From Halichondria panicea (taxonomy: Eukaryota; Porifera; Demospongiae; Suberitida; Halichondriidae), in contig NC_087377.1 in NCBI RefSeq assembly GCF_963675165.1, positions 13,388,198 through 13,452,197 on the forward strand: DNA of 64,000 bases, written 5' to 3'. The first letter of the stretch is position 1; each line of letters opens with the position of its first letter. Both the position numbers and the translations under genes were made by a program. This document shows, piece by piece, positions 22,549 through 33,639 of the stretch. Below the pieces are notes generated by a model, which was not told where the DNA came from, searched no databases, and worked only from the letters and a program-made list of their open reading frames with translations.

Positions 22549-23286
22549 GGCAATAGATTTTGCTTAAGAATATTGATAGAATTTGGGCTGTATATTAAAT
22601 TTATATAGGCCATATAGCAAGAATGCAGGAAACTGGCTTTGTTATTTGTTGCCTCCAAAATAATTATTATGCCAACATTACTAATACTTCATGCATAATT
22701 ATGCTGAGAATAGATCTATGTAATTTATAGATCATGTCTATATTGAAACAGCAACGGACGTGTACAGTCTTAATTCACAGCAGATCAACAAATTAAACGG
22801 TATACGAGTATGCTCGAGATAATTTAAATTATTTATTATTATTATTTTTTTATGCTCAAGTTAACAGCCTATAATTATTTCTACATTATTCCTCGAAAGC
22901 ACAACATAGACCGGTCTATTAGACCCCATGTCCTTGCACAAAATTAACATCAAATTATAAATAATATTAATAGCCACATGACTCTATCTAGAACACCAAG
23001 GAGATACTTAACCACCCGCAAGTATTTCCAAAACCTGCCTGCCTGTTATTCTCATATATCTGTTATAATTATAGCTATAGGTGCCCATTATATGCCAGCA
23101 TGTGCCTATTACGCTCAAAATTATGTCAACATAATCTACCAACCCCTATTAAGTTAAAGCTCACAAAAACATGCAATGTAAAAATTGCTATTATATATAG
23201 GATTGGCTGGAGGAAACACCAAAAAGCGCAGCATAACTCCAATTTTATTAGCTGCTGAGTATAATAATTATTTCTCTCCCTGCTAT
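22549..23286. other. Upstream region of the 22548 receptor, no gene seen
   Basis: AT-rich sequence that must contain the promoter of the minus-strand receptor. A W-rich tract lies near 22830-22850. No confident TATA box or coding feature was identified. Confidence 0.4.
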
Positions 23287-23336
23287 ATGAATCAGCCGTC
23301 GTTCCTTGGGAATCAAAGGAACGGCGGCTGATTCAT
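23287..23336. repeat. Near-perfect 21-bp hairpin
   Basis: ATGAATCAGCCGTCGTTCCTT is followed after eight bases by its inverse, AAGGAACGGCGGCTGATTCAT, with one A-to-G change that would still pair as G-U in RNA. It could be a small-RNA precursor, a cruciform or a remnant of a tiny TIR element. No homologous copies were seen elsewhere in the window. Confidence 0.6.
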
Positions 23337-24384
23337 GAGACTATACTGCTATATATATGGCTATAAATTGTTAAATACCTCTGAAAGTTTGTCAATGGAT
23401 CCGAACCATCATCTGCTTATAATTATATACTGCCAAGAACCATTAAATTTAGCCCCCCTATATAGGAAATTAAAGGTTCCAAACAATTATATAGCTTGAC
23501 ACATTAAAATGTAACATGAAATGCAACATGAAATGCAAAAAATATGAAGATATAGCAATTATTATTCAGTCATTATAGTATTACACATAATTATTCTATT
23601 ATACAACTCATGAAATTGAAAGCAGATTTCAACAAAGCCTTTAAGTGAATTACCCCAAAAAACACCCTACTAATAAAATAGCTAGGGTACTTTTGAGGAA
23701 GCTGGTGTAACAGGAATTCCAATCCGCGGCTTCCTAAATCAACAGTTAAGGAAGGATACACAATCTACTATGATTATTATATGATGTTAATAATGATCAT
23801 TATGCTTATCGTAGTTAGTTCCTAACCCCCGATTGCAATGTTCAGGAGGGATCGACGGCGGAGAATTCATTTCATTACCATTTATTTCCGGATTTTCTAT
23901 GTGGCCTTACCTCGAAGCACACAATCATAGGCGTGACTTCTGGTCACAGGCATGCCTATACCGTATACATGCGCATCCATTAGCATCCTGGTTCCACGTG
24001 CTAAAGCACAGCTGCTGTCAGCAAGCCACAGACAAATTGGCTGCTCAAATCTTAAGCCTCCCCCATTCACGGAGGTTAAAACCTATATTTTCCTTCCGAT
24101 GATGTTGATATACAGTTTGGGGGGCTGAATGAGGGTCCCCAACACTTACGTGCTTATAATGCTAATCGCAGGGGCCCCTCTCTCAGTATACTCACCAAAA
24201 ACCTAACTGCAGTCACATGACTCCCAGCCTCTAGCATGACAGAGATAAATAATGGACATGTGACATCCGCTTAAATCTGTACTGCCAAACGATAGTAATA
24301 TCTTTGCGTAGGATCTGACGCATTATCTAGATCACAATCATCTATACGACCATGCACATAGTTAAATTGAGTTACTCACCTTTT
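23337..24384. other. Intergenic, no gene seen
   Basis: A plus-strand open frame at 23833-24102 (89 codons) lacks splice context, a signal peptide or motifs. I treat the interval as non-coding. Confidence 0.4.
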
Positions 24385-25017
24385 CTAGCTCATGGCTATG
24401 CAAGCAGTTATTACAGCAACGATTACGACAGTAAAAACCACTGCGATTACAATAAGGGCGATCCCCCAGCCTGGTAGCCTAGTGCCTATAATTATAATTA
24501 TTTATCAAGATGAAGACATTACTTACTAGCTTGAGCACTGAAACTGATACGGTCAACAACTTCGAGACTGCAGCAGATCTAGAGAGAGCTCAAGTAGTAC
24601 GTTGTATATCAGCACTAAGTTCTGGTATGCTAGCTAAATGGTGTGTCAAGAACTCATCCGACAATCCAGTAAAAAGTGGGTCAGTTGTATAATGTACACT
24701 GCAGGTCTGCACACTAGCGCTTAGAGCTGTAGATTTGCTCAAAAAGGATACTCGAGGTGTGCATGAAATATTGTTGGACCCAAGAGTCTGTATAAAATAC
24801 AAATGAGCCATATCTGGTTGTTAGAATGAACCTATACCGATAGTATAGGGATAACAAATAAGTTGACTAGGCCCCAGTTCGTTTGTTGCCAAAACAGAAA
24901 CTTTGATTGTTCCAATTTCATCAATATCTTCAAAAGTAGTATTACAGAAATTGTTTGGGCAGTCATTATAATATACTAATTCAGAAATTGATCTCTCAGC
25001 CGTAAGGTTAACTTGGT
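24385..25017 (-). pseudogene. Decayed 3' end of an FN3 receptor with a mucin-like TM junction
   Basis: Exon 24838-25017 (phase 1 at both ends) reads like the second half of an FN3 domain (TIKVSVLATNELGPSQLIC). Block 24590-24787 reads TLGSNNISCTPRVSF and VQTCSVHYTTDPLF, but its frame does not follow the preceding donor. It runs into a frame change and an in-frame TAG around 24570-24600. Block 24527-24570 reads EVVDRISFSAQA and splices (GTAAGT) to 24385-24485, which reads RLPGWGIALIVIAVVFTVVI and further hydrophobic residues, then stops after CIAMS. The juxtamembrane FSAQ and PGWGIAL words recall the MUC1 membrane junction. That resemblance is short and could be chance. The frame faults suggest a pseudogene. 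No upstream exons were found. Confidence 0.5.
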
Positions 25018-26300
25018 CTAGAGAACTACCTTTATCACACACACCCTAATTCACATACAATTAAGCACACCTATTATTCAAGGAATATTTGGCACAGGCC
25101 TATAGTCACATGCACAGACCAGATGAGTGCAAGCTGCATGGTTGAGCAGTACATTCACGGAGTGGTAATAATTATTATAAGTCTCTGTTTGAAATCAAAT
25201 TTGGGCAAACCAAATCCATGATAATTATTTCCGCAGCACAAATGTGTTAGTATAGTGGGGTATGTATAGGAAGTCTTTTTACAATTTGAATAATAGGCAC
25301 TGTGAAATTGAGTTGCACATGCGCAGTAGCTCAGAACACGCCCACATTTTACATGGCAGTAAATCACAGATTGGTCCAATCAATGTTGAAACCACATTTT
25401 TTGTGCTAAAGTTTATTATTTCGCTGTTGAAATTAAAAAGTAATGATTTACTCCCATTTTTTAGTGCTATATAATTTATAGGTTTTTTATTTCACTGCGT
25501 TGAATAATTTTAATAGCTAGGTGAAAAATGTGTGACCACCTTACAGGTCTCCTGAGAGTATATAGACCACCCTCAACACCATCCGCCATGCATGCATGCA
25601 CGCACATAATTATAGTATCTGAGGAAGAAGGATCGAGAGGGGACTAAAACAGACATTGGTTCCACCTCAATACTTTAGTCAAGTTTGAGACAAACAGCGG
25701 GTAAAGATCCACTACACAATAAACATCAACTGAGACAGAGGATTATAGCTCTGATAAAGGGTCATACAATCTACAACCATTATAATTGATGGACATACTA
25801 TTACCACATCGTTGGTAGCAGTGTGGTCAGGTGTAGTTGTCTCCTCTGGGGGAGGTGAACCAGGACTCTCTCATAACCACAGAGGCTGAAATATGCACAA
25901 TTGAAAGGGAGAGGAGTTAGGACGGAAAATAATATGTTTCATGGTTAATACAAGGGGAACCTGAGTCGATTCTCTAGTTAACAGTTATGGAGTGTAGAAT
26001 TGATAATTATTGTGATTCTTGCAATAAAAAAATTATGTTTTTAGTAGTTGAATGTACAATATAGTATGCACTATCTTTTAGTGTTGGCTTAATTGATTCA
26101 GTGTTTACAGCCAGATGATGATCGAGACTAAAACCACCATTAGTTGAAATGTTATTACAGAAACCTTATTACTTAAACAGAAACTATAACCCAACTATAC
26201 CACAAACAGACAATCTATCTTAGTCTTATAATAACTATCCCTTAGAGTGACAACAACTGCATGTATAATAGAAATCAACATTATTTTCATTGCACTATAC
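25018..26300. repeat. Duplicated non-coding segment with receptor tail-exon relic
   Basis: Several phrases recur elsewhere in the window: ACCTTTATCACACACACCC (also near 26790 and 47975), CAAATTTGGGCAAACCAAAT (also near 37387), the CAGGTCTCCTGAGAGTA phrase at 25544 (also 48165), and the block after GTGTTTACAGCCAGA at 26101 (also 47770 and 51085). At 25810-25890 the minus strand keeps a frameshifted relic of the YERV tail exon (GGTTATGAGAGAGTCCTGG). The segment is therefore part of a family of locally duplicated pieces. Confidence 0.55.
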
Positions 26301-26302
26301 AT

Positions 26303-26326
26303 TATATATATATATATATATATATA
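26303..26326. repeat. (TA)n microsatellite
   Basis: About twelve uninterrupted TA dinucleotides. Confidence 0.9.
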
Positions 26327-26399
26327 ATTATAGTGACCATACAATGTGTGTGCACTGTGGAGAACTTACGGATATGCACTGATAGAACTGCATATTTAT

Positions 26400-26617
26400 A
26401 CTTTTTGTGAACGTTCTAGAATAGTGATGTATTGTTTTAATTTGTGAATGTTCTAGAATAGTGATGTATTGTTTTTGTGAATGTTCTATGTAATGTTAGA
26501 GAATGTTCTAGATTTACCATGTGTTGTTGTGCAATACCCGGATATAAAAGGGTCAGTTATTGTTTTTGTAAGTGGGTTGTGTTTATTGCTGTGATAAATT
26601 ATTGAGAACTTGACAAT
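26400..26617 (+). promoter_or_regulatory. Heat-shock-element array followed by a TATA box
   Basis: GAACGTTCTAGAA (26409-26421) and GAATGTTCTAGAA (26446-26458) each fit the heat-shock-factor consensus GAAnnTTCnnGAA exactly. Two partial repeats (GAATGTTCTATG at 26479, GAATGTTCTAGA at 26501) follow in a degenerate tandem of about 35-45 bp. GATATAAAAGG (26541-26551) is a good TATA box, so a start near 26570 on the plus strand is expected. No coding frame follows. The piece could be a solo LTR: it ends GAACTTGACA near 26617, followed by a GCGCAAGCAGGCGC palindrome. Confidence 0.45.
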
Positions 26618-27842
26618 TAGCGCAAGCAGGCGCTGACATGAACATACAGTAAGTTAAATATAATACTGGAAACTTCCTATAGAGCTACAAACCAACCTCA
26701 TCACTAACACTTGTAGCACAAAAATGTTACGACAAAGTAGGTGACCTTTTACCCACCTCATTTTGTCTACCGCATGCACTCATCAGTCTAGAGAAATACC
26801 TTTATCACACACACCCTAATTCAGAAAAGAGGTGTACTGTTTTAGACCCTGAGCGTGTGCTATATTAGCATCGTGGTGTGCTAAACAGTTTGTAGGCAAT
26901 AGCACAGCCTACGTGTTGTATTGGTGTGCTTTTTCATGGCTTGTAATTTTGATATTCGATTAATGTGCTAAATGGACTGTGCTAAATGTAATGGGCAGTG
27001 GCGTGTACAATGGGGGGCTTTGGGGGCTTGAGCACCCCCCTGTCCTCCCAGACAACCATGAAACTAATCCTATCACTCAGTAGCTAGCAGTAGCTAGCTA
27101 TTATTAGTATAGCCATGCAGCTCTATCTTGACAAGTCATGACCAGGCCCAATTGAGCATGTGCAATCAGCATTGCCATTTCAATGTTGTTATGTAATGCA
27201 TAATACTAATAGATCCTCTGCAGTCACCTCTTGTCCACTGAGAGATACTGTGAAGTGTGTGAAGCAATGACTAACACTAGACTGACTGGACATCCACATT
27301 GCAGTGATTGACCAGTTTGCTAGGATGTACTCCAGGAGAATAGTGCATGGAGATCCTACAAGATGACTGACTCATAATTATGTCTTATTGTCACGCTATG
27401 CATGTAAAAGACACACCGCAATAAATGCGGGGGAGGAAAATCGCGCGCGCTATGCGCGCGACCTCATTTTTTTCTGTGCTCTTGAGCACCCCTCTGCTTC
27501 AATCTCTAGAAACGCCCCTGATGGGTGTGCTGAAACAGGTAAACATGCTAATTCAGCACAGTGTGCTGTTTTCAGTACCAAATAAGGGCATGCAGTACAA
27601 CAGGTGTGCAGCTGCAGCTGCATAGCAACAAACATTTTTTTTATTTGCTGTTCTTGCAAAGAAAAAAAGAAGTTGAGTTTAGACATGGTTTGAGAGCTGT
27701 TTGACAAAACTGTGGAACTAGGTAAGTTTTCCTCAACATGCTGTTGCACAGCTATTGTATTGTACCAGGGTGTCATACAGTACACAGGGGAGCATCTGTA
27801 CAATGTAATTGCACAGCTATTGTATTGTACCAGGGTGTCATA
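26618..27842. other. Repeat-rich, no gene seen
   Basis: 26836-27000 repeats the word GTGCTAA, as does 37148-37300. A likely MITE runs from about 26995 (GCAGTGGCGTGTACAATGGGG) to about 27520 (AACGCCCCTGATGGG), with a CGCGCGCGCTATGCGCGCG palindrome inside (27442-27460). A 65-bp direct repeat (CAGCTATTGTATTGTACCAG) lies at 27747 and 27812. Open frames here are repeat by-products. Confidence 0.45.
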
Positions 27843-28764
27843 TATGGAACGCCGTTTGCGACAAAATTCAGGCAGAATCTGATAGGCAGGCGTGTGCATC
27901 CAATATAAAATCGATTTATGAAGATCGATTTTTAATAATCGATTTTTTACAGTTGATTTTTGATTTACACGTGAACGATCTTTGACAATCGATCTGATAA
28001 TCGATTTTTAAAATTCGATTTTTGATAATCGATTATTGAAATTCGATTTTTGATAATCGATTTTTGATAATCGATTATTGAAATTCGATTTTTAATAATC
28101 GATTTTAGAACTGCTCTGAAGGTGGGCTGGGGGGCCACTGTCTAAAGCTGTATCACGTGATACTATCCTTAGAGAAATTTTGTATTGAAGTGAAGCCACT
28201 ATTCATGACTTCTATTCTCACCAAACTCTTTCTCAGCTCTTTCTCTAAGCACACACAAGATGGCCAAATAAAACAGTGCTGGCGAGAAAGCATACAAAAA
28301 TGGGTGCACGAAGAAACTAAATAAGATAGCACCAACTGAACAGTTCTAAAATTAATGATTTTTACTGTGACTTATGGCCCTCCTTTTAATGGTTCCAAAA
28401 AACAATAATGTTTCGCTTTTGCATTATAGTCTATCATGTGAGATAGCTAACCAAGCCAAGCTTTGATTCCAGGTCGCGGAGAAGGAGTTTGTGCATGTTC
28501 TGAGTTTCAAGGGCGGCCTAACTGTAGCCTTGAATCCATTTTAATCGGCCTGGATTCGAGGCTAGTATATCAATCAATTGCGATTTTTGTAATCGAATTT
28601 CAATAATCGATTATCAGATCGATTGTCAAAGATCGTTCACGTGTAAATCGAAAATCAACTGTAAAAAATCGATTATTAAAAATCGATCTTCAAAAATCGA
28701 TTTTATATTGGATGCACACGCCTATCAGATTCTGCCTGAATTTTGTCGCAAACGGCGTTCCATA
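27843..28764. mobile_element. 922-bp TIR element with TCGATT-repeat arms and 6-bp TSD
   Basis: The terminal 44 bp are perfect inverted repeats (left begins TATGGAACGCCGTTTGCGAC; right ends GTCGCAAACGGCGTTCCATA). The inversion continues imperfectly to about 165 bp through a run of ATCGATTTTT-type words. GTCATA flanks both sides (27837-27842 and 28765-28770). The element interrupts a copy of the CAGGGTGTCATACA MITE, an intact copy of which is at 36312. The interior has no recognisable protein and contains a GCCTGGATTCGAGGCTAG phrase seen at other sites. The superfamily is unassigned. Confidence 0.8.
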
Positions 28765-28770
28765 GTCATA

Positions 28771-29880
28771 CAGTACACAGGGGGAGTATCCCCCTCTGGC
28801 TCCAACCCCCCCCCCCCTAAAATGTGCATTCAGGTATTAGTAATGGTGTATGACTGAGTATCTATAGCCTGTATACTAACCAGGGTATTGAAATAACATG
28901 CAGTTGACTTTTTTTAGCTTAAAAGAATGCCTTATATTTCCCCCCTCTACTTTAAAATCCTTTAACCTGTAATAACTCTACAATATAATATGCAGGAAGG
29001 ACAAGCAAGTAAAAGGTTGAATGGGGCTCAAACAAAGTGCAAGTGGAGACCAATTGAAGCCTATAATTATTGCCCAAGTTTCATAGCACAATAAGTGAGT
29101 TATTTAATTACAGCGCCACTCTAATTGAAGGGCCAAATTCACATAAAAATTAAGCGCCAAGTTGCTAGCGCTTACATAATTAGAAATAACGCATCCTTAA
29201 TTCGAGGCTACATGTACATACAACTTTTTTTTTTTTTTTTTTTATTATAATAATTCAGCATAATTATAGCAATAGGATATATACACAATTAGCTAGTAGC
29301 TACATGTACAACTGATCTGATAGCCTTGTGGAAACAGCTATACTATAGTACTCTACGTTGCTAAGCACCACTCTAAATAATAATTATTATAAGTGCCAAA
29401 CTGGAATTATGGTTTTTTCTTGTTCTATTTGTGCGCCACTGAAAATCTTTAGCGGCACTGTAATTAGAAAAAAGACGGTATAGTAAGTGTGTTTGTTTGT
29501 GTGTGTATTTTCACTTCGATGCCATTGGCACTGCGTTTACAGCTAGCTAGGATAGATAGCCTCAGCAAAAAAAGTTGTTTGTTTTGACAGATTTTCAAAT
29601 GGTAAAAAGCTAAGTTGGGTAAAAGCTAAGAAGTATAAATTAAACCTTGTACACACATGCAGTGAAGCTAGCTAAATACAGAAAGCTTGATACATCAAAT
29701 GCGCACTATACAGCCACGCTTGAGTTCTGGCTTCTTTACTGTGAGACTACTCTGGTCCCGGTGAATGTTCGGAGCGCTATAGCTATTCGTTAACACATAA
29801 AGCTTAGTTCCATTGCATGCATGTCTGACCAAGAACCACTGCCGTTTTCGACTGTACTTGTCATAGCATACGTTGCACTA
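28771..29880. other. Intergenic, no gene seen
   Basis: A C-rich run (28807-28820), a poly-T tract (29225-29243) and possible ends of a decayed element (AGCGCCACTCTAATTG near 29113, GCGCCACTGAAAATC near 29434). No coding feature is visible. Confidence 0.4.
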
Positions 29881-29889
29881 TTATTGTAT

Positions 29890-31020
29890 AGATGCAGTAA
29901 GCGGTCAATATAAGTTCCGTTTATGTAGTACGCCAGTACGTTTACACTGTATTAAAAGCGTTGCAATTTACCGTTGCACGTTGCAAGTATACGTTTTGCA
30001 AAAAAACAAACAAAGAGACAATCCTAGTCACCTCGAGTATCGTAGCTAGACTATAGTTACTTAGCTATATGCTATACATACTTGATGCTATGTTTCAATA
30101 TATATTGTACATTGTACATTTATATTATTGTACATACTAGATCTACTGCTTATCACGTGTACATTATAGTTGTGAGACGCCAACTGCCAAGAGGGAAACC
30201 ACGCCATTCGCAAAAATACGCCTAATTCCCTCTCACATCTAAAGTTCTTTCAAAATGGTGGTCGTACTTTTTTGAAGGTACTATAATTATTGTTGTAAGA
30301 ATTGACATATTGCAGGATGATGTTGAAAGTGACACGTGTTGGAGAGAGCATTATACTGGACACCCTTGTATGACCAGACCACTGTAAAGTATTGACACAA
30401 TTGGAGGTATGTATTATTATGCTGCTGTATTGCCACAATGTTTTAATTTAATGGTATAGTGGCTTCGCCCAAAAAAACAATTGCAACAGTATACCATACT
30501 TATCTGACTTAAAGCCCCTCTCAAGTATAGTTCCCTTTCAAGTATAGTTATCTGCCTATATACGTATATAGCGGTCAAAATAATAAATTATCCCATTCCG
30601 TTTACGTAGTACGTTTAAAGCGTTTCCGTTTTGATACTGTATTAAAAGCGTATTTTACTGTACTGTTGCTATATACCATTGCACTTTACAAATGCGGTGT
30701 GCTGTGTTCTTGAATGCAAAGCGACAATCCCAGCTAAATTATGCTTAGCCTATAGTTCTACATAGATCTAACAAGAAATAGAACGCACCATTCACTGCAC
30801 TACTTAGCATAACTGCTATAGCTAACTTACATGTAGCAAAGCTAGCAAGCTGCAAAATGTCGTGATTACTATAGCTGCATGAGTGGCCAAAGTAAATTTA
30901 ACAACAGAAAAAAGCTCTTATCTTGAGCGTCCTTTTTAGTGTTTAATTTGCGCTGTATCAGTGTATTATGCACTTACTACGTAAACGGAACGGGGACTTT
31001 ATATTTACCACTTTGCAAGT
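29890..31020. repeat. Repeats of a GCGGTCAAAATAA/CCGTTTACGTAGTACG module
   Basis: A module with CCGTTTA(C/T)GTAGTACG and ACTGTATTAAAAGCG occurs directly at 29899-30000 and 30570-30690. It recurs in inverted orientation at about 30950-31020 (TACTACGTAAACGGAACGG). The inverted pair could delimit an element of about 450 bp. No coding capacity. Confidence 0.5.
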
Positions 31021-31710
31021 TAAAAATTGCTGCTACGGAAATCCCAAATTTCCTTGTGCGCACAAAACGATTTTCGATTGCCACACACCCTCCTAATTAA
31101 TGCAAATCTATACTGCCACCTGTAGCATATTGTCTCTGCCGGCCTTGCAGCTGTAGCTGTTCCTATTCAGCTAACAGTTCTATCTAATTACATGTTATAT
31201 AGGACAACGCAGTTTTCGTATTAAGCTTTGTTGTTTAGCCCTTACAACGAGTATTGTCGGTGGAAGACAACTTCTCAATCTGCTCTCTATATGAGATAAT
31301 TGATGGGCCCGAATATTGATGTGCTGCTCTATAATAGCATAACAAGAACTCATTTGCATTATTATAGTCTCGCAAACTTAATTGTGCGTAAAAACGACTA
31401 TAATGAGAGTTCATTAGGAAGAATATGCAACTCCCACTAACCGTAGTAAGCATTCTGTCTAACCTACATCACAACCACATGCTGTTGTATAAACTGTAAA
31501 ATCTTAAAATTAATCTGCGATGAATGGATGAATAAACGTTAGTGATGATTACCACTAATTTTATTCATTGCTTTTCCTTATCAGCATTGTTATTGTTATT
31601 GTTGTATCTCAAGTGGCTGTGGTTACATGCACTAGTGAGTTTGCCTCCTGTGTACAGTCTATTGGAGTAGCGTACTCTTCCTCTTGGTCTTATCTGCATT
31701 ATAATTATTA
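31021..31710. other. Intergenic, no gene seen
   Basis: No gene is visible. A fragment ATGAATGGATGAATAAACGT (31520-31539) is shared with the triplicated repeat at 36477-36905. Confidence 0.4.
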
Positions 31711-31985
31711 ACCCGAGGCGCGTGGGCGGCGACGGGTTATAGTAGTCGTTTAGTTTGTTAACCCGAGGCGCGTGGGCGGCCACGGGTTATAGTAGTCGTT
31801 TGGTTTGTTTGTTTGTTACCCGAGGCGCGTGGGCGGCCACGGGTATAGTAGTCTGTCTGTTTGTTACCCGAGGCGCGCGTGGGCGGCCACGGGTATAGTA
31901 GTATGTTGGTCTGTTTGTTACCCGAGGCGCGTGGGCGGCCACGGGTATAGTAGTTTGTTGGTTTGTTTGTTTGTTTGTTTGTCTG
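31711..31985. repeat. Tandem GC-rich palindromic repeat, five units of ~50-58 bp
   Basis: Each unit carries ACCCGAGGCGCGTGGGCGGC followed by CACGGGT and TATAGTAGT, then GTTTGTTTGT-type spacers of variable length. The ACCCG...CGGGT core is self-complementary. Its GC content stands out sharply from the AT-rich surroundings. Single copies lie at 43035-43070 (inverted) and about 52434 (decayed). Translations rich in RGRPRA arise from it and are not genes. Confidence 0.85.
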
Positions 31986-33639
31986 TTTGTCACGAGTATA
32001 TCTACTCACCTGGATGCCATAGCGCTGCGTTTGCAGCATAGGTAGCCTTCACATAACAATATCTTGGTTTAAATAGTGGCAGATTTTGATGTTAAAGCTT
32101 CTTTGTCGAGCAAAAGCTAAGAAGCTTAAATAAGCTTGTGACTAGGTCTGCTTACCTGGATGTTCTAGCACTGCGTTTACAGCATGAGTAGCCTCCACAC
32201 AACAAGTTAGTACTTTTGATAGTGGCAGCTTTCGGTGTTAAAGCTTCTTTGTCTAATAAAAGCGAGCAAAATGTAGCTTGAACAGAACTTGCACATGTGT
32301 TACTTATAACTGAAGTGATCCTGTACCAAGAACTATGGAACAGGGTCACTAAAGTAGAAAGCTGTATATACCAGGAACAATGGAACAGGGTCACTAAAGT
32401 AGAAGCTTAAATTATAGCTCCTGCTGCTGACTGGGATCCTACTCCATGCAGAACCTGGAGCCATACTTCTCTGAGACTCCAGGCTTCTTTACTGTGATCC
32501 TAATCCATAGTGCATATATCTATAGTACCACTACCTGTTCTCAAATGTTTCAGCATGCCTCCAGTCTGGTTTAGTTTTGTTGCTCCTGAGTTGCTGTGCA
32601 AGTCATACATGATAACAACATCACTATAATTATGGACTGCATTATATTTCTGGTTTCTTTATAATCATGTCACCAGCCGAGGGTTTGCACTTTAGTGCTC
32701 TAGTTTGTTTGTTTGTTTGTTTGTCACAGGTATATCTACTCACCTGGATGCCACAGCGCTGCGTTTACAGCATGGATAGCCTTCACAGAACAATATCTTG
32801 ATTTAAATAGTGGCAGATTTTTATGTTAAAGCTTCTTTGTCGAGCAAAAGCTAAGAAGCTTGAATAAGCTTGTGACTAGGTCTGCTTACCTGGATGTTCT
32901 AGCACTGCGTTTACAGCATAAGTAGCCTCCACACAACAAGTTAGTACTTTTGATAGTGGCAGCTTTCGGTGTTAAAGCTCCTTTGTCTAATAAAAGCGAG
33001 CAAAATGTAGCTTGAACAGAACTTGCACATGCGTTACTTATAACTGAAGTGATCCTGTACCAAGAACGATGGAACAGGGTCACTAAAGTAGAAAGCTGTA
33101 TATACCAGGAACAATGGAACAGGGTCACTAAAGTAAAAGCTTGAATTATAGCATAGATAGTAGCTCCTGCTGCTGGCTGGGATCCTACTCCATGCAGAAC
33201 CTGGAGCCATACTTCTCTGAGACTCCAGGCTTCTTTACTGTGATCCTAATCCACAGTGCTATAGTACCACTACCTGTTCTCAAATGTTTCAGCATGCCTC
33301 CAGTCTGGTTTAGTTTTATTGCTCCTGAGTTGCTGTGCAAGTCCTACATGATAACAACATCACTATATGCACTGCATTATATTTCTGGTTTCTTTTTAAT
33401 CATGTCACCAGCCGAGGGTTTGCACTTTAGTGCTCTAGTTTGTCTGTTTGTTTGTTTGTTTGTAACGAGTATATCTACTCACCTGGATGCCATAGCACTG
33501 CGTTTACAGCATAGATAGTCTTCACACAACAGTATCTTGGTTTAAATAGTGGCAGATTTTGATGTTAAAGCTTCTTTGTCGAGTAAAAGCGAGCAAAAGC
33601 TAAGAAGCTTAAACTTGCCACGTGGCCTTGAGTCAAGGT

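Noticed and set aside
23833..24102. 89-codon plus-strand open frame
   Set aside because: No signal peptide, domain, splice context or repeat of the frame elsewhere; length is compatible with chance.
27450..27899. 149-codon minus-strand open frame
   Set aside because: It spans a 65-bp direct repeat, a MITE end and the start of the 922-bp TIR element.
31758..32041. Overlapping open frames rich in RGRPRASGNKQTN repeats
   Set aside because: They are translations of the GC-rich tandem repeat and its GTTTG spacers, not a repeat protein.
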